Assembly (NCBI RefSeq): GCF_000621745.1
Contig: NZ_JHXK01000008.1
Span: forward strand, 186,001 to 250,000
DNA: 64,000 bases
From: Clostridium beijerinckii HUN142
GTDB lineage: Bacteria; Bacillota; Clostridia; Clostridiales; Clostridiaceae
Direction of reading: 5' to 3'
Position numbers and translations under genes: made by a program. Of this stretch, positions 26,737 to 35,956 are shown piece by piece (within the stretch, counting starts at the first letter, position 1; each line of letters starts with the position of its first letter). Below the pieces are notes generated by a model, which saw only the letters and a program-made list of their open reading frames with translations, had not been told where the DNA came from and did no database searches.

Positions 26737-27645
26737 TTACTTATCCTCATACCCTGCTGCTTGACTATTCAAATATTGTTTATCTTTTCTTTTAAATCTA
26801 ATTCCTTTGTTTAATGGATTTAGCTTGTACGCTGCTCCTAGGATTAACATTACGCTTAATATTATCTGTATTACTATAGATATAATAGCCCCGTTTTCAA
26901 ATATATCTGGACTCATACCCATCCTAAAAAATTCAAAAGCTTCTAAATTTCCAAATTGATTAATAAGTAAACTTATAAAACCAATTGTAGGACTTAGGTA
27001 CGAGAAAATAGGAAGCTTTATATTTTGTATATTAGTGCTTCTGCTAATGCTAAAAAATATGCTTATATATGTTAGTATTATTATCCCTACAAAAATGAAT
27101 AGCACTACCCCATAAGCTACTGCCGTTGCTGCCTTGGATGTCTTTATACATGTAGATATAAATACACCTACTGAACCAACAAAAACTGTTGTTACTATAA
27201 AGAAAAGGCTTAGCTCTATTATGTTTCCTAAATCTACTCCTCCAATTAAGAAAGTAATTGAATATATGGGCATAGTACAGATTATTAAAATTATAACCCT
27301 GCTTATGGATGCTAATAGCTTTCCAATTATTATAGATAATGTACTCATTTTAGTTGATAAAAGCACTTCTAATGTCTGCTTTTCTCTTTCTGCACAAATA
27401 GCTGTAGATGTTAATGATGGTACAATAAACATCAGTAAAATTGCCTGAATTACTGACATTCCAATGTAAAAATATACTGTAGTTTCTAGGTTTATCCCTC
27501 TAAAATATGCTTCTTCAATATTAACATTAAATATAAAAAGCGCTCCTGCACTTAGTACAGCTATATAGAAAAATATCATTAAGGTAAATTTAAAGCTTCT
27601 TACAGCAAGTTTTGTTTCATTTTTTAAAACTGGATTAATTCTCAA
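26737..27645 (-). CDS. ABC-2 type transporter permease
   Basis: A 302-residue membrane protein with about six hydrophobic segments. It carries the ABC-2 permease pattern (VPSLTSTAICAEREKQTLEVLL followed by GKLLASISRVIILIICTMPI). It starts at a TTG (27645) with AGGAGG ten bases upstream; no ATG is suitably placed. The upstream ATPase stop is 4 bases away, so they are translationally close and form one exporter. ABC-2 exporters move antibiotics, lipids, peptides or polysaccharides; the cargo here is unknown. Confidence 0.88.
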   Translation of the reverse strand: MRINPVLKNETKLAVRSFKFTLMIFFYIAVLSAGALFIFNVNIEEAYFRGINLETTVYFYIGMSVIQAILLMFIVPSLTSTAICAEREKQTLEVLLSTKMSTLSIIIGKLLASISRVIILIICTMPIYSITFLIGGVDLGNIIELSLFFIVTTVFVGSVGVFISTCIKTSKAATAVAYGVVLFIFVGIIILTYISIFFSISRSTNIQNIKLPIFSYLSPTIGFISLLINQFGNLEAFEFFRMGMSPDIFENGAIISIVIQIILSVMLILGAAYKLNPLNKGIRFKRKDKQYLNSQAAGYEDK

Positions 27646-27649
27646 AATT

Positions 27650-28585
27650 CTAATCCTCCTTTAGTTCACTTCTATCAGTTATCTTTATGAAAATATCTTC
27701 AAGACTGCTCATTTCTCTATTGAAAGAGATTATTGGAATATTATTAATAACTAAATTTTTAAGTAGGCCTACACATTCCTCATCATTTCCGCTAAAATTA
27801 ACTGATATTCTGTTATCTTCAGCCTTTACTCTCCCAACACTTGGAATTTCCTTAAGCAGCTTAATGGCTTCTTGAGTCTTCTCTGTCACTGTAATAATTA
27901 TTGGATGATTTCCGCTTACAGCGCTCATTATTTCCTCTACAGTCCCTTGACATACCATTTTCCCACTTTCTATAACCCCAATATTAGTGCATATCTCACC
28001 AAGTTCAGATAAAATATGTGAACTAACTAATATTGTCTTTCCCATATCTCTAAGGTTCTTTAATATATTCTTCATTTCAAATCTTGCTCTTGGGTCCATG
28101 CCGGATGCAGGCTCATCTAATATAATTAGCTGTGGATTATGAATTAGACATCTAGCAAGGCATAGTCTTTGCTTCATTCCTCTTGATAATCCATCAACAT
28201 ATGAATCATATTTATCTTGCAGATTAACTAATTCCAATAAATCCATTGATAAATCTCTAATTTCTTTACCTGTAATTCCATAAATTGAACCATAAAATTC
28301 TAAATACTCAGAAGCTTTTAAATTATCGTAAACTCCGAAGAAATCAGGCATATACCCTATTTTCTCTTTTAGCTTTTTATTATTTTTGATGGCATCCATT
28401 CCATCAACATATACCTCTCCGCTATCAGGAGATAAAAGCCCTGATACTATTTTCATAGTAGTACTTTTACCTGCTCCATTTGGTCCTATAAAACCAAATA
28501 TCTCTCCCTGTTTTATCTCTAAATCCAATTTATTAAGGGCCTTAAATTTTCCATATGTTTTTTCTAACTCTCTAATTACCAGCAT
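27650..28585 (-). CDS. ABC transporter ATP-binding protein
   Basis: A 311-residue ATPase: Walker A GPNGAGKST (about 35-43), Q-loop region YMPDFFGVYDNLKASEY, signature LSRGMKQRLCLARCL, Walker B LIILDEPASGMD and H-loop VSSHILSE. The C-terminal 90 residues resemble the extension of ABC-2 exporters. Its ATG overlaps the stop of the preceding gene by one base (TAATG), indicating translational coupling, and the permease gene follows directly. Confidence 0.95.
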   Translation of the reverse strand: MLVIRELEKTYGKFKALNKLDLEIKQGEIFGFIGPNGAGKSTTMKIVSGLLSPDSGEVYVDGMDAIKNNKKLKEKIGYMPDFFGVYDNLKASEYLEFYGSIYGITGKEIRDLSMDLLELVNLQDKYDSYVDGLSRGMKQRLCLARCLIHNPQLIILDEPASGMDPRARFEMKNILKNLRDMGKTILVSSHILSELGEICTNIGVIESGKMVCQGTVEEIMSAVSGNHPIIITVTEKTQEAIKLLKEIPSVGRVKAEDNRISVNFSGNDEECVGLLKNLVINNIPIISFNREMSSLEDIFIKITDRSELKED

Positions 28586-30954
28586 TATTTAGCCCTCCCC
28601 TTTACAGCAATCTGCGGAATTCCTATACCTTCCTCATCATTACCATGAAATTTTATTGATACCTTTCCATCCTTAACATATTTACCGATATTTCCTAAGC
28701 TTTCACCCTTGGCAGTATAATTAATCTTATCGTAATCATTTTTTTCATAATTATAAATATATATATCCCCTTTGAATTTTGCAGCCTTCTTATTTCCGAT
28801 ATATCCCACCTTAAGATCTAAGATATCTATGTTATTATCGATTGAATAATTAAGTATCATATCTCCACTTCCATAAACTTCATTTCGCGAAGTTTCCATA
28901 TGAATACTCGAATCTGATTGAGTTATATCAGCTTGGAAATATCCTAAAGGATAATTTAAGTTTCCTTCGCTATCAGTAAAATCTATATCTACATCCTGAA
29001 TTATGGCAGTAGTATCGTACTTCGATATTGATTTTTTTCCAAAATCAAATCCATAGTCTATCGGCATATCAGTGATTGCAACTAAAAATGTTGATTTATT
29101 TGAAATATTATTCTCTCCTATTGTTGATACTAATGATCTCATTCTAAGTACATTTTTATATTGCTCTTTAATATCTCCTTTGTTTTTGCCACGCACATAA
29201 TTTTTAAAATAATCATCTTCTAAACTATCACCGTATCCTGCTAGCCCAACTGCAGAAAACTTATCCTCATCCACATTTAGCTTTTCATCTGCTTTTACTT
29301 CTCCTAAATCCCAAACATTATTAGATGAAACAACTAAAAGCTTTTTAATATCATATCCTAAAGTATTGTTAATACTTCCTTTTAGATTCTTAGAGTCATA
29401 ATTTAAGTTTGCTTCAATTAATGGAACTATTTCTTTATGTCCCGAAATTCCAAACTTTTTCATATCTAATGCTGCCAAATCTTTAAAATCGTAATAGGAA
29501 TCATTTTCTCTATATACAGTTTGGGTAGCTAATTTGGTAAAATTATTTTCCCCCTGATCTCTGTCAGAATAACGCTCATTGCTATAATTTTGAAGATTTG
29601 TCCCTGAAGGCTCTTGTACTTTTAATTGATTTTTATATTTAGAACTAATCCCTAAATAGCCTATAACATCGCTTGTCCCACTTTTGTCAGTTTGAATAAT
29701 ATTTACTTGATTTAATACAATATCATTAATTCTTGTATTACTTCCAATGAAATATAGGAATATTGAAAAACCTACTGCTATAATAGGGATGATTCCCCAT
29801 AGCAGCTCTCTTTTATTTAGTTTTTTCATTACAAAATAAACTATTATTCCTACAGATAATGCATAAATCAGAAAAACTATTATTAGTTTTTTCATTTTAA
29901 AAATATCACCAATAGGTATATTACTGCTCAACTCTTCTATTTGATAAGGAACATAATTTCCATGTCTATGGGAATTTTTATATTTATTTAGAAAATCATC
30001 TCTAAGTAAGTGCTTCCATGTCTTCATGACATTGTCTTTAGGGGCAATATTTTGATTTCCTAAATCAAAGGTTGAAACATATATCTTACCTTTTCCTTTA
30101 TCCATTTTATATATTAATGGATCTTCTCCCTCTTGCAATACAGTAGATGCATTTTTAAAACTTAAATTAGCTACAGTGTAATTATTTATATTTTTCATTC
30201 CATTATAGCTTGCATCTATAAATTCTTTATTTATATTTCCAACTGTTTTAGACGCATTTTCTCCACTTCCTATTACTAGTACTCCTCCATTATCAACCCA
30301 TTCAGATAAATTTTCATATTGTTCCTTCTGTAAATTTGAAATATTGTAGTTATTAATTATAATTACATCTAATGAGGAAATATTCTTTGAATTACTCTTT
30401 AAATTCTCTATAGATAAAGGTACACTGTCAGCTTTATTTACTCTTTCATCTCCCTTATCCTTATTATTTGAGTCAGTAAAATCTAGATATCTTATACTAA
30501 GTCCATTAAAATCATCAGTTAATACTCCCATAAACATATCAGCTTCATTAAGCCTTCCGCTGCTTAGGATGACCGTGTTCTCTTTTAAAATATTTTCTCC
30601 TTGTTTAAGAACTACCGATATTTTCGAAGAATTTTCTGGCAAGTTAATAGGAATCGAAACTGTTCTTTTCTCCTTAGAAGCTAAATTTATTTCTGATACA
30701 AATGCATCGTATGTATTAGGCATATTAGTTGGAACTCTAACTTCCACTTCGCCATTTATGTCTTCTCCATTATTCTCTAATCTCACATTTATAGGTATTC
30801 CAATTGATCCTTTGAAATTTCCTTCAATACCATAAGTAACGTCCATCTTAACTAAGTCATTTTCTTCTGCTTTAGATACCGTTGGCATTATACTAATTAA
30901 TGTGCAGATCATAACCAGTATCCCTAGCAATTTATTCAATATAAATTTTTTCAT
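28585..30954 (-). CDS. Large extracytoplasmic membrane protein, first gene of the MoxR operon
   Basis: A 789-residue protein with a signal peptide (about 1-28), a beta-rich N-terminal domain and a glutamine-amidotransferase-like region (about 175-290; ISSLDVIIINNYNISNLQ, WVDNGGVLVIGSG). Two membrane helices (about 352-372 and 380-403) and a long C-terminal beta-rich domain follow. No catalytic motif was identified. GGGGAGAA precedes the ATG. It resembles the GATase-like part of the 947-residue VWA protein at the other end of the operon. Likely an extracytoplasmic partner of the exporter or of the VWA proteins; this is inferred from position only. Confidence 0.75.
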   Translation of the reverse strand: MKKFILNKLLGILVMICTLISIMPTVSKAEENDLVKMDVTYGIEGNFKGSIGIPINVRLENNGEDINGEVEVRVPTNMPNTYDAFVSEINLASKEKRTVSIPINLPENSSKISVVLKQGENILKENTVILSSGRLNEADMFMGVLTDDFNGLSIRYLDFTDSNNKDKGDERVNKADSVPLSIENLKSNSKNISSLDVIIINNYNISNLQKEQYENLSEWVDNGGVLVIGSGENASKTVGNINKEFIDASYNGMKNINNYTVANLSFKNASTVLQEGEDPLIYKMDKGKGKIYVSTFDLGNQNIAPKDNVMKTWKHLLRDDFLNKYKNSHRHGNYVPYQIEELSSNIPIGDIFKMKKLIIVFLIYALSVGIIVYFVMKKLNKRELLWGIIPIIAVGFSIFLYFIGSNTRINDIVLNQVNIIQTDKSGTSDVIGYLGISSKYKNQLKVQEPSGTNLQNYSNERYSDRDQGENNFTKLATQTVYRENDSYYDFKDLAALDMKKFGISGHKEIVPLIEANLNYDSKNLKGSINNTLGYDIKKLLVVSSNNVWDLGEVKADEKLNVDEDKFSAVGLAGYGDSLEDDYFKNYVRGKNKGDIKEQYKNVLRMRSLVSTIGENNISNKSTFLVAITDMPIDYGFDFGKKSISKYDTTAIIQDVDIDFTDSEGNLNYPLGYFQADITQSDSSIHMETSRNEVYGSGDMILNYSIDNNIDILDLKVGYIGNKKAAKFKGDIYIYNYEKNDYDKINYTAKGESLGNIGKYVKDGKVSIKFHGNDEEGIGIPQIAVKGRAK

Positions 30955-31066
30955 GAACTTCTCCCCTTACATTACATGATTAATAGCTTTTAATGTATTA
31001 TCTATTCTTTGTTTTCAAATTTTCTTACTGCCACTAAACTTTCTCCTTTTAATCTCATATTTCTCC

Positions 31067-31093
31067 AAGTGTACTATTACTATTAGTACACTT
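31067..31093 (-). promoter_or_regulatory. Palindromic operator in the MoxR operon promoter
   Basis: AAGTGTACTA and TAGTACACTT are perfect 10-base arms around 7 bases. It begins two bases after the -10 box, covering the expected transcription start. The sequence resembles operators of GntR/YtrA-type repressors, which often control ABC exporter operons; no such regulator is in the window. Confidence 0.65.
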
Positions 31094-31095
31094 AA

Positions 31096-31124
31096 ATTTT
31101 AGGCTAAAATATATTAATTATCAA
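31096..31124 (-). promoter_or_regulatory. Promoter of the MoxR/VWA/ABC operon
   Basis: Minus-strand TTGATA and TAAAAT separated by exactly 17 bases, about 140 bases ahead of the first gene, with the operator directly downstream. Confidence 0.6.
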
Positions 31125-31163
31125 TTTATATTTCCTTAATTTTTCCTTAACTTATATTAGATA

Positions 31164-31206
31164 CCAAAAAACAGATATTAATTCTATTGAACTAACATCT
31201 GTTTTC
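31164..31206 (-). terminator. topB terminator
   Basis: Minus-strand AAAACAGATGTTA pairs with TAATATCTGTTTT, followed by a further T run, 38 bases after the topB stop. Confidence 0.75.
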
Positions 31207-31243
31207 TTATTAAATTTCATATTATTTTTTGATTGTACCCTAA

Positions 31244-33412
31244 TTACTTATTATCTATGAATTCAATCTTCCAATTGAAATATCCGCTTTCTTCATTTTT
31301 CTCATATTTAAAATACGCTGAAAATGTATTACCTTTTTTGCTTTTAAGGTTTCTAAATCCTACTTTTCCATTCTTAAGCAGAAGCTCAACCATTTCTTTA
31401 GATATTTTCTTACCAAAAGATGCTATGTATTTGTCATCTTTCCAAATCGTATATCTGCATCCATTTTTCCAGTTGCTGCATCCAAAGCTCTTTTCGCCTT
31501 CAAGTACTGGATTTCCACAAATCGGGCATGGTCCTATATTTTCACTATCCTTAGGTATTTCTACTTTAAATCTTGATAATGCTGCATCATCTTTTTTTAT
31601 CAATTCTACAGATTGAATTGTGAAATCCATTATAAGTTTAATAAAGTCACTTTTAGCAAACTTTCCTTTCTCAATATCTGAAAGAGTTTTCTCCAATCTT
31701 CCGGTGTACTCCAAATCAAATAACTCTTTAACAGGAAAAGTTTCTACTAAATTTCTCCCAAGCTCTGTGCACATAAGATTTTTACCTTTTGACTTTAGAT
31801 ATCCTATATCCTTTAATTTCTTTATTGTTTCTGCTCTCGTTGCTGGAGTTCCTATACTAAATCCACTTAAAATCGCCTGCATCATTTCTTCTGAGTCTTC
31901 ATCTTTTCCTTCAATACCCTTTCCACAAGTCTCCATTACTCTAAGTAATGTTTTTTCAGTGTGATATTTAGGCGGCTTCTTAGTAACAGAATTCACTTTA
32001 GAATCTATAATATCTACAGTTTCATCTATTTCAACTTTTGGCAGAATAACATCTTTACTTTCTATTTTCTCTACTACCTTCCATCCCTCTACAAGCTTAA
32101 CTTTTCCTTTTGAAACAAAAATTCCATTCATTTCTGAAACATTAGCTTTTAATGTAACTTTTGTTTCTTCAAATTCAGCTATAGGCATGAACTGCATTAT
32201 AAATCTATTTTTAATAGCATCATATACTATTTTCTCATCTGCTGATAACCCTGATGGCTTTATATATGTTGGTGTTATAGCGCTGTGGCTCTCAACCTTC
32301 GAGCTGTCAAAAATTCTTTTAGACGTACTAAACTTAATATCTTTTTCATATGGTAATCCAGCTTTTAATGTATCTAGAACCTTTTTTGCTCTATCCTTTA
32401 AACTTTCTTCTAAGACAACACTTGCTGTTCTCGGATAAGTAGTAAGCTTCTTTTCATAAAGAGATTGTGCCACTTTAAGAACCTTATCTGATGTCCACCC
32501 TTTATATTTACTAGTTATGTGTCCTTGCAAGTTAGATAAGTTGAATAAGTACGGTGGATATTCCTTTTTTAATTCTGTCTGTTTGTCAATAATCTTAGCC
32601 GTTGCTCCTTCAAGCATAGGCATAAACTTATCCAAATCTTCCTTTTTCTCGAATTTTTCAGAATCATTCTCATAATAAAGGCCCTCAAATTCTTCATTAG
32701 TAGAAGTTTTGAAGTTTGATACTAATTTATAATAAGTTGTTGCTGTAAAGTTTTCTATTTCTATATCTCTATCATAAATAATTTTCAAAGTTGGAAGAAG
32801 TACTCTCCCTATATTAATAGTTTTATTTTCTTCAAATTTATATTTTAATGTACTTACAGAAGTTAAATTAATTCCAATAATCCAGTCGCTCCATTGTCTT
32901 CCTATTCCAGCATCTTGTAGTGGCTGCATTTCCTTGTTATTTTTTAATGATTCCATACCACCTTTAACTTCATCAGGTGTCCACTCATTTAAAAGCAATC
33001 TATATATAGGCTTTTGTACCTTAAAGTAATCAAATAATTCATCAGCTATAACCTGCCCTTCTCGATCGTAGTCAGTAGCTGAGATAATTCCATCAACATC
33101 TTCCTTGTCAATTAAAGTTTTTATTATTCCAAGCTGTTTCTTTGCACCCTTATCTTCGACAGTTCTATCTACACTATCGCATTTCACCTTATACAAAAAA
33201 TTCTCTGGAATAAAAGGAAATTTTTCAAATCTCCACCCCTTCATATTTTCATCGTAATCTTTCGCATCATATAGCTGCAAAAGATGTCCAAACGCCCACG
33301 TTATGTAATAGCCATTTCCTTCAAAATAACCATCTCTTCTAGTCTTTACATTAAATGCATCTGCAATATTTTTAGCAACAGATGGTTTTTCCGCAATAAT
33401 AACTTTCGCCAT
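31244..33412 (-). CDS. topB: DNA topoisomerase III
   Basis: A 722-residue type IA topoisomerase that relaxes or decatenates DNA through a 5'-phosphotyrosine. Toprim domain at the N-terminus (EKPSVAKNIADAF; SATDYDREGQVIADELF), the active-site tyrosine in KLTTYPRTAS (about 320) and the domain around ATRAETIKKL. One C-terminal zinc finger is present (PCPICGNPVLEGEKSFGCSN). AAAGGAGGA lies upstream but at long spacing (15 bases). It is a chromosomal housekeeping-type TopB in size, although TopB proteins also travel on conjugative elements; no transfer genes are nearby. Confidence 0.93.
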   Translation of the reverse strand: MAKVIIAEKPSVAKNIADAFNVKTRRDGYFEGNGYYITWAFGHLLQLYDAKDYDENMKGWRFEKFPFIPENFLYKVKCDSVDRTVEDKGAKKQLGIIKTLIDKEDVDGIISATDYDREGQVIADELFDYFKVQKPIYRLLLNEWTPDEVKGGMESLKNNKEMQPLQDAGIGRQWSDWIIGINLTSVSTLKYKFEENKTINIGRVLLPTLKIIYDRDIEIENFTATTYYKLVSNFKTSTNEEFEGLYYENDSEKFEKKEDLDKFMPMLEGATAKIIDKQTELKKEYPPYLFNLSNLQGHITSKYKGWTSDKVLKVAQSLYEKKLTTYPRTASVVLEESLKDRAKKVLDTLKAGLPYEKDIKFSTSKRIFDSSKVESHSAITPTYIKPSGLSADEKIVYDAIKNRFIMQFMPIAEFEETKVTLKANVSEMNGIFVSKGKVKLVEGWKVVEKIESKDVILPKVEIDETVDIIDSKVNSVTKKPPKYHTEKTLLRVMETCGKGIEGKDEDSEEMMQAILSGFSIGTPATRAETIKKLKDIGYLKSKGKNLMCTELGRNLVETFPVKELFDLEYTGRLEKTLSDIEKGKFAKSDFIKLIMDFTIQSVELIKKDDAALSRFKVEIPKDSENIGPCPICGNPVLEGEKSFGCSNWKNGCRYTIWKDDKYIASFGKKISKEMVELLLKNGKVGFRNLKSKKGNTFSAYFKYEKNEESGYFNWKIEFIDNK

Positions 33413-33434
33413 GATGTATTTTATTATCCTCCTT

Positions 33435-33516
33435 TAAGCACAATTAAAAAAAATAATGGACCATTATACCTGCATATTCTGCATTTCAGGTCTATTATTT
33501 CTTTTCAGGTGCCTTA
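33435..33516 (-). repeat. Palindromic repeat (family P) and terminator-like hairpin
   Basis: The outer arms (CTAAGGCACC-type and GTGCTTA) enclose AATAATAGACC pairing with GGTCCATTATT. On the minus strand the latter is followed by more T, so it can also end transcription ahead of topB. Related in sequence to 23987-24035. The rest of this 320-bp gap holds only the next terminator. Confidence 0.6.
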
Positions 33517-33651
33517 GTTATTACTTGTAGCACTTATATATATTAACACTAATCAAAAAATAAAACCAGTTGAAGTTCTTTATGGGAATATCAAGTATAA
33601 AAAATAGACAAGTAATCTCATGCTATCCATTTTTAATCTGCATTACATATT

Positions 33652-33687
33652 AAAAAAGGTATAAATGAATATATCATCTATACCTTT
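33652..33687 (-). terminator. Terminator after epimerase-like gene
   Basis: Minus-strand AAAGGTATA pairs with TATACCTTT, followed by TTT. Confidence 0.75.
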
Positions 33688-33732
33688 GACCTAAATTCTT
33701 CAAACTTTTCTCACCTATAATATTTTAATTTA

Positions 33733-34614
33733 TTATTTCTTGCCAATACATAATGCTTTGTCTGCTTCTTTAAGCATATTTTCTATAACATCCACCGAAG
33801 AATATCCTAATTTATTATTAAATATTTCTGTACCGCAGACTAAAAATTCGCTTCCCAATTTAATAGCTGATCTTATAGTTTCAGCCGTAATACCCCCTTG
33901 TATCTGTATTGTACCATCAAAATTTCTAGTAAAATAATTAATATACTCTTCTATTTCTTTTGAATTCAACATCCCGCTTGAATTACTTGAACGTGCGCCC
34001 GTAGCCTCCACTTGAAATGTTAACATTCCAATTTTATCTTGAAATGGCAATACGAATTCTAATATTTCTTTCTTAGTTTTCGGAATGAATTTGTCTGTTC
34101 CAACAACTTCAATCACAGGACTTACACAGGCTCCAATCTCAATTATCTCATTTATAATTTCCTTCAATTCCTGGTAGTCCTTCACTACCTCTAGCTGAAA
34201 GCATACTGCTCCAACCTTTATATGTTTAATATCTTTTATATGAATTTTAGGATAATCCGTAAGAAGATGTATATTCAAAAATGCTTCATGTAATCTAACT
34301 AGTGCATCTAATCTTTCAAGGAAGCTTATGCTAAAAATATGAGAATTGACGCTTGGACCATTACTTCCAAAGTTACTATAATCGTCGAAGTTTATATCAA
34401 CATGCAATGTTTTTATATTACCATGGTTTAGTAAAATTTCTACTTCTTCAATTACCTTCTCCTGAATTGTATTAGTGTCGAGTGATTTATCTAATTTATC
34501 CAGTATAGTAATTAATGCAGGATTTATTTTTATAACTTTTCCATTTATAATATCTTTTTTGTTATAAAATCTTAATGCCGATGTTCCATAAAAAATTTCC
34601 CTATTATTTTTCAT
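33733..34614 (-). CDS. Ribulose-phosphate 3-epimerase-like TIM-barrel protein
   Basis: A 293-residue protein whose motif order follows the ribulose-phosphate 3-epimerase fold: LHVDINFDDYSNFGSNGPSV in place of HVDVMDGxFVPN, HLLTDYP for HLM, and FQVEATGARSSNSSG. The phosphate-site IQIQGGITAETIRSAI and FLVCGTEIFN come near the end. Several residues used by true Rpe for metal and acid-base chemistry are altered, and it is about 70 residues longer than Rpe (220). It may be a sugar-phosphate epimerase of different specificity or have lost activity. GAGGGAG precedes the ATG. The hydroxyacid dehydrogenase gene lies 66 bases upstream, so the two may be cotranscribed. Confidence 0.65.
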   Translation of the reverse strand: MKNNREIFYGTSALRFYNKKDIINGKVIKINPALITILDKLDKSLDTNTIQEKVIEEVEILLNHGNIKTLHVDINFDDYSNFGSNGPSVNSHIFSISFLERLDALVRLHEAFLNIHLLTDYPKIHIKDIKHIKVGAVCFQLEVVKDYQELKEIINEIIEIGACVSPVIEVVGTDKFIPKTKKEILEFVLPFQDKIGMLTFQVEATGARSSNSSGMLNSKEIEEYINYFTRNFDGTIQIQGGITAETIRSAIKLGSEFLVCGTEIFNNKLGYSSVDVIENMLKEADKALCIGKK

Positions 34615-34680
34615 TAAAGTCTCCCTCTAATTTAAGTTTTTATTGGTTCATTGTTATAACTTATCTTAAATAGGCAATTT

Positions 34681-35640
34681 TTAAATATCTACTCTATTTC
34701 TTTTTTCCCCTCTATTATATGCACTTATATTTTCTAATAAATCTGTAAACAATCTACTTCTAGCTTCTTCACTTGCCCAAGCTACATGAGGTGTTAGAAT
34801 TAACCTATCTTTGTTTTTTATCTTTAATAATGGGTTTTCTACTGGAACAGGCTCCTCTCTAAATACATCCAGAGCTGCACCTCCTATTATCCCTTCATCT
34901 AAAGCTCTCGATAAATCTTCATCAACAACTATAGGGCCTCTTCCAACGTTAATTAAGATAGCATCCTTTTTCATTTTAGTGAAAGCTTCATAATTTATTA
35001 ATCTCTCAGTTTTTTCATTTAAAGGGGCGTGTATTGAAATGATATCACATTGCTTTAATAATGACTCAAACTCAACCCTAGCAAAATCCGAATCTGAATT
35101 TTTTCCTGAAGTTGAATAGTATACCACTCTTGCGCCGAAAGCCTGAGCTATTCTAGCCACTCTTTTTCCAATAGCTCCAAGTCCAATTATTCCCCATATC
35201 TTACCGCATAAATCTTTATATTGTACCTCTAAATTGGTAAACATATTATATCTTGAATACTCTCCAGATTTAACAAAATTATCAAAATAGCTTATATTAT
35301 CATATAAATGAAGTAACATAGCAAAAGTATGTTGAGCTACAGTAGTAGTTGAATATCCCCTTACATTAGTTACCGCAATCTTCCTTTCCTTAGCGTATTC
35401 TATATCTATATTGTTATATCCTGTGGCCATTTCGCATATTAATTCCAATTCACTTGCGTCTTTTAAATTTCCTCTGCTTAACTTAACTTTATTAGTTAAA
35501 ACAATATTAGCATCTCTAATTCTTTCTTCAACTTCCTCTTCCGATGTCAAATCATAATAAATCACTTGGCCAAATTCATTTAATTTAATATAATCTACAT
35601 TTCCTAAAGTTCTTCCATCCAATACCACTATTTTTTTCAT
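34681..35640 (-). CDS. D-isomer-specific 2-hydroxyacid dehydrogenase
   Basis: A 319-residue NAD-dependent dehydrogenase of the D-2-hydroxyacid family (glycerate/hydroxypyruvate, lactate or related acids). Seen in order: substrate-domain MATGYNNIDIEYAKERKI, nucleotide motif GIIGLGAIGKRVARIAQAFG (about 143-162), the arginine in INVGRGPIVVDEDLSRAL, the catalytic pair partner in REEPVP, and the histidine in LTPHVAWAS. The ATG at 35640 has AAGGAG seven bases upstream; a TTG two codons earlier was rejected. Substrate cannot be fixed from sequence. Confidence 0.9.
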   Translation of the reverse strand: MKKIVVLDGRTLGNVDYIKLNEFGQVIYYDLTSEEEVEERIRDANIVLTNKVKLSRGNLKDASELELICEMATGYNNIDIEYAKERKIAVTNVRGYSTTTVAQHTFAMLLHLYDNISYFDNFVKSGEYSRYNMFTNLEVQYKDLCGKIWGIIGLGAIGKRVARIAQAFGARVVYYSTSGKNSDSDFARVEFESLLKQCDIISIHAPLNEKTERLINYEAFTKMKKDAILINVGRGPIVVDEDLSRALDEGIIGGAALDVFREEPVPVENPLLKIKNKDRLILTPHVAWASEEARSRLFTDLLENISAYNRGEKRNRVDI

Positions 35641-35880
35641 ACCCAATCTCCTTTTCCAACTTTAAAATAATCCGATTTACTCTATGATGATAAAAAAGAA
35701 ATTTTCAACAATTATGATTTTGCTTACTAGATTTATGATTATACGCCTTATTTTTCTATATTAATAATACCGTAAACAAATTTAAATGTAAACTTATACG
35801 TAACTATTTCGCAACTTAATCGATACTGTATTTATATGTTAAAAAGTGAACTTAATTAGCTTATGATAATTATAATAAGT

Positions 35881-35930
35881 AAAAGATTAAAGAGTCATGG
35901 ATACAAAAATTTTCTATATCCATAACTCTT
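35881..35930 (-). terminator. glgP terminator
   Basis: Minus-strand AAGAGTTATGGATA pairs with TATCCATGACTCTT, followed by a modest T-rich tail, 27 bases after the glgP stop. The remaining 250 bases of this gap show nothing else. Confidence 0.65.
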
Positions 35931-35956
35931 AATTATTTTATCTTTTCCATCAATAA

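Noticed and set aside
31244..33412. topB as a sign of a conjugative element.
   Set aside because: No relaxase, type IV secretion or replication genes are nearby; size and context fit a chromosomal topoisomerase III.
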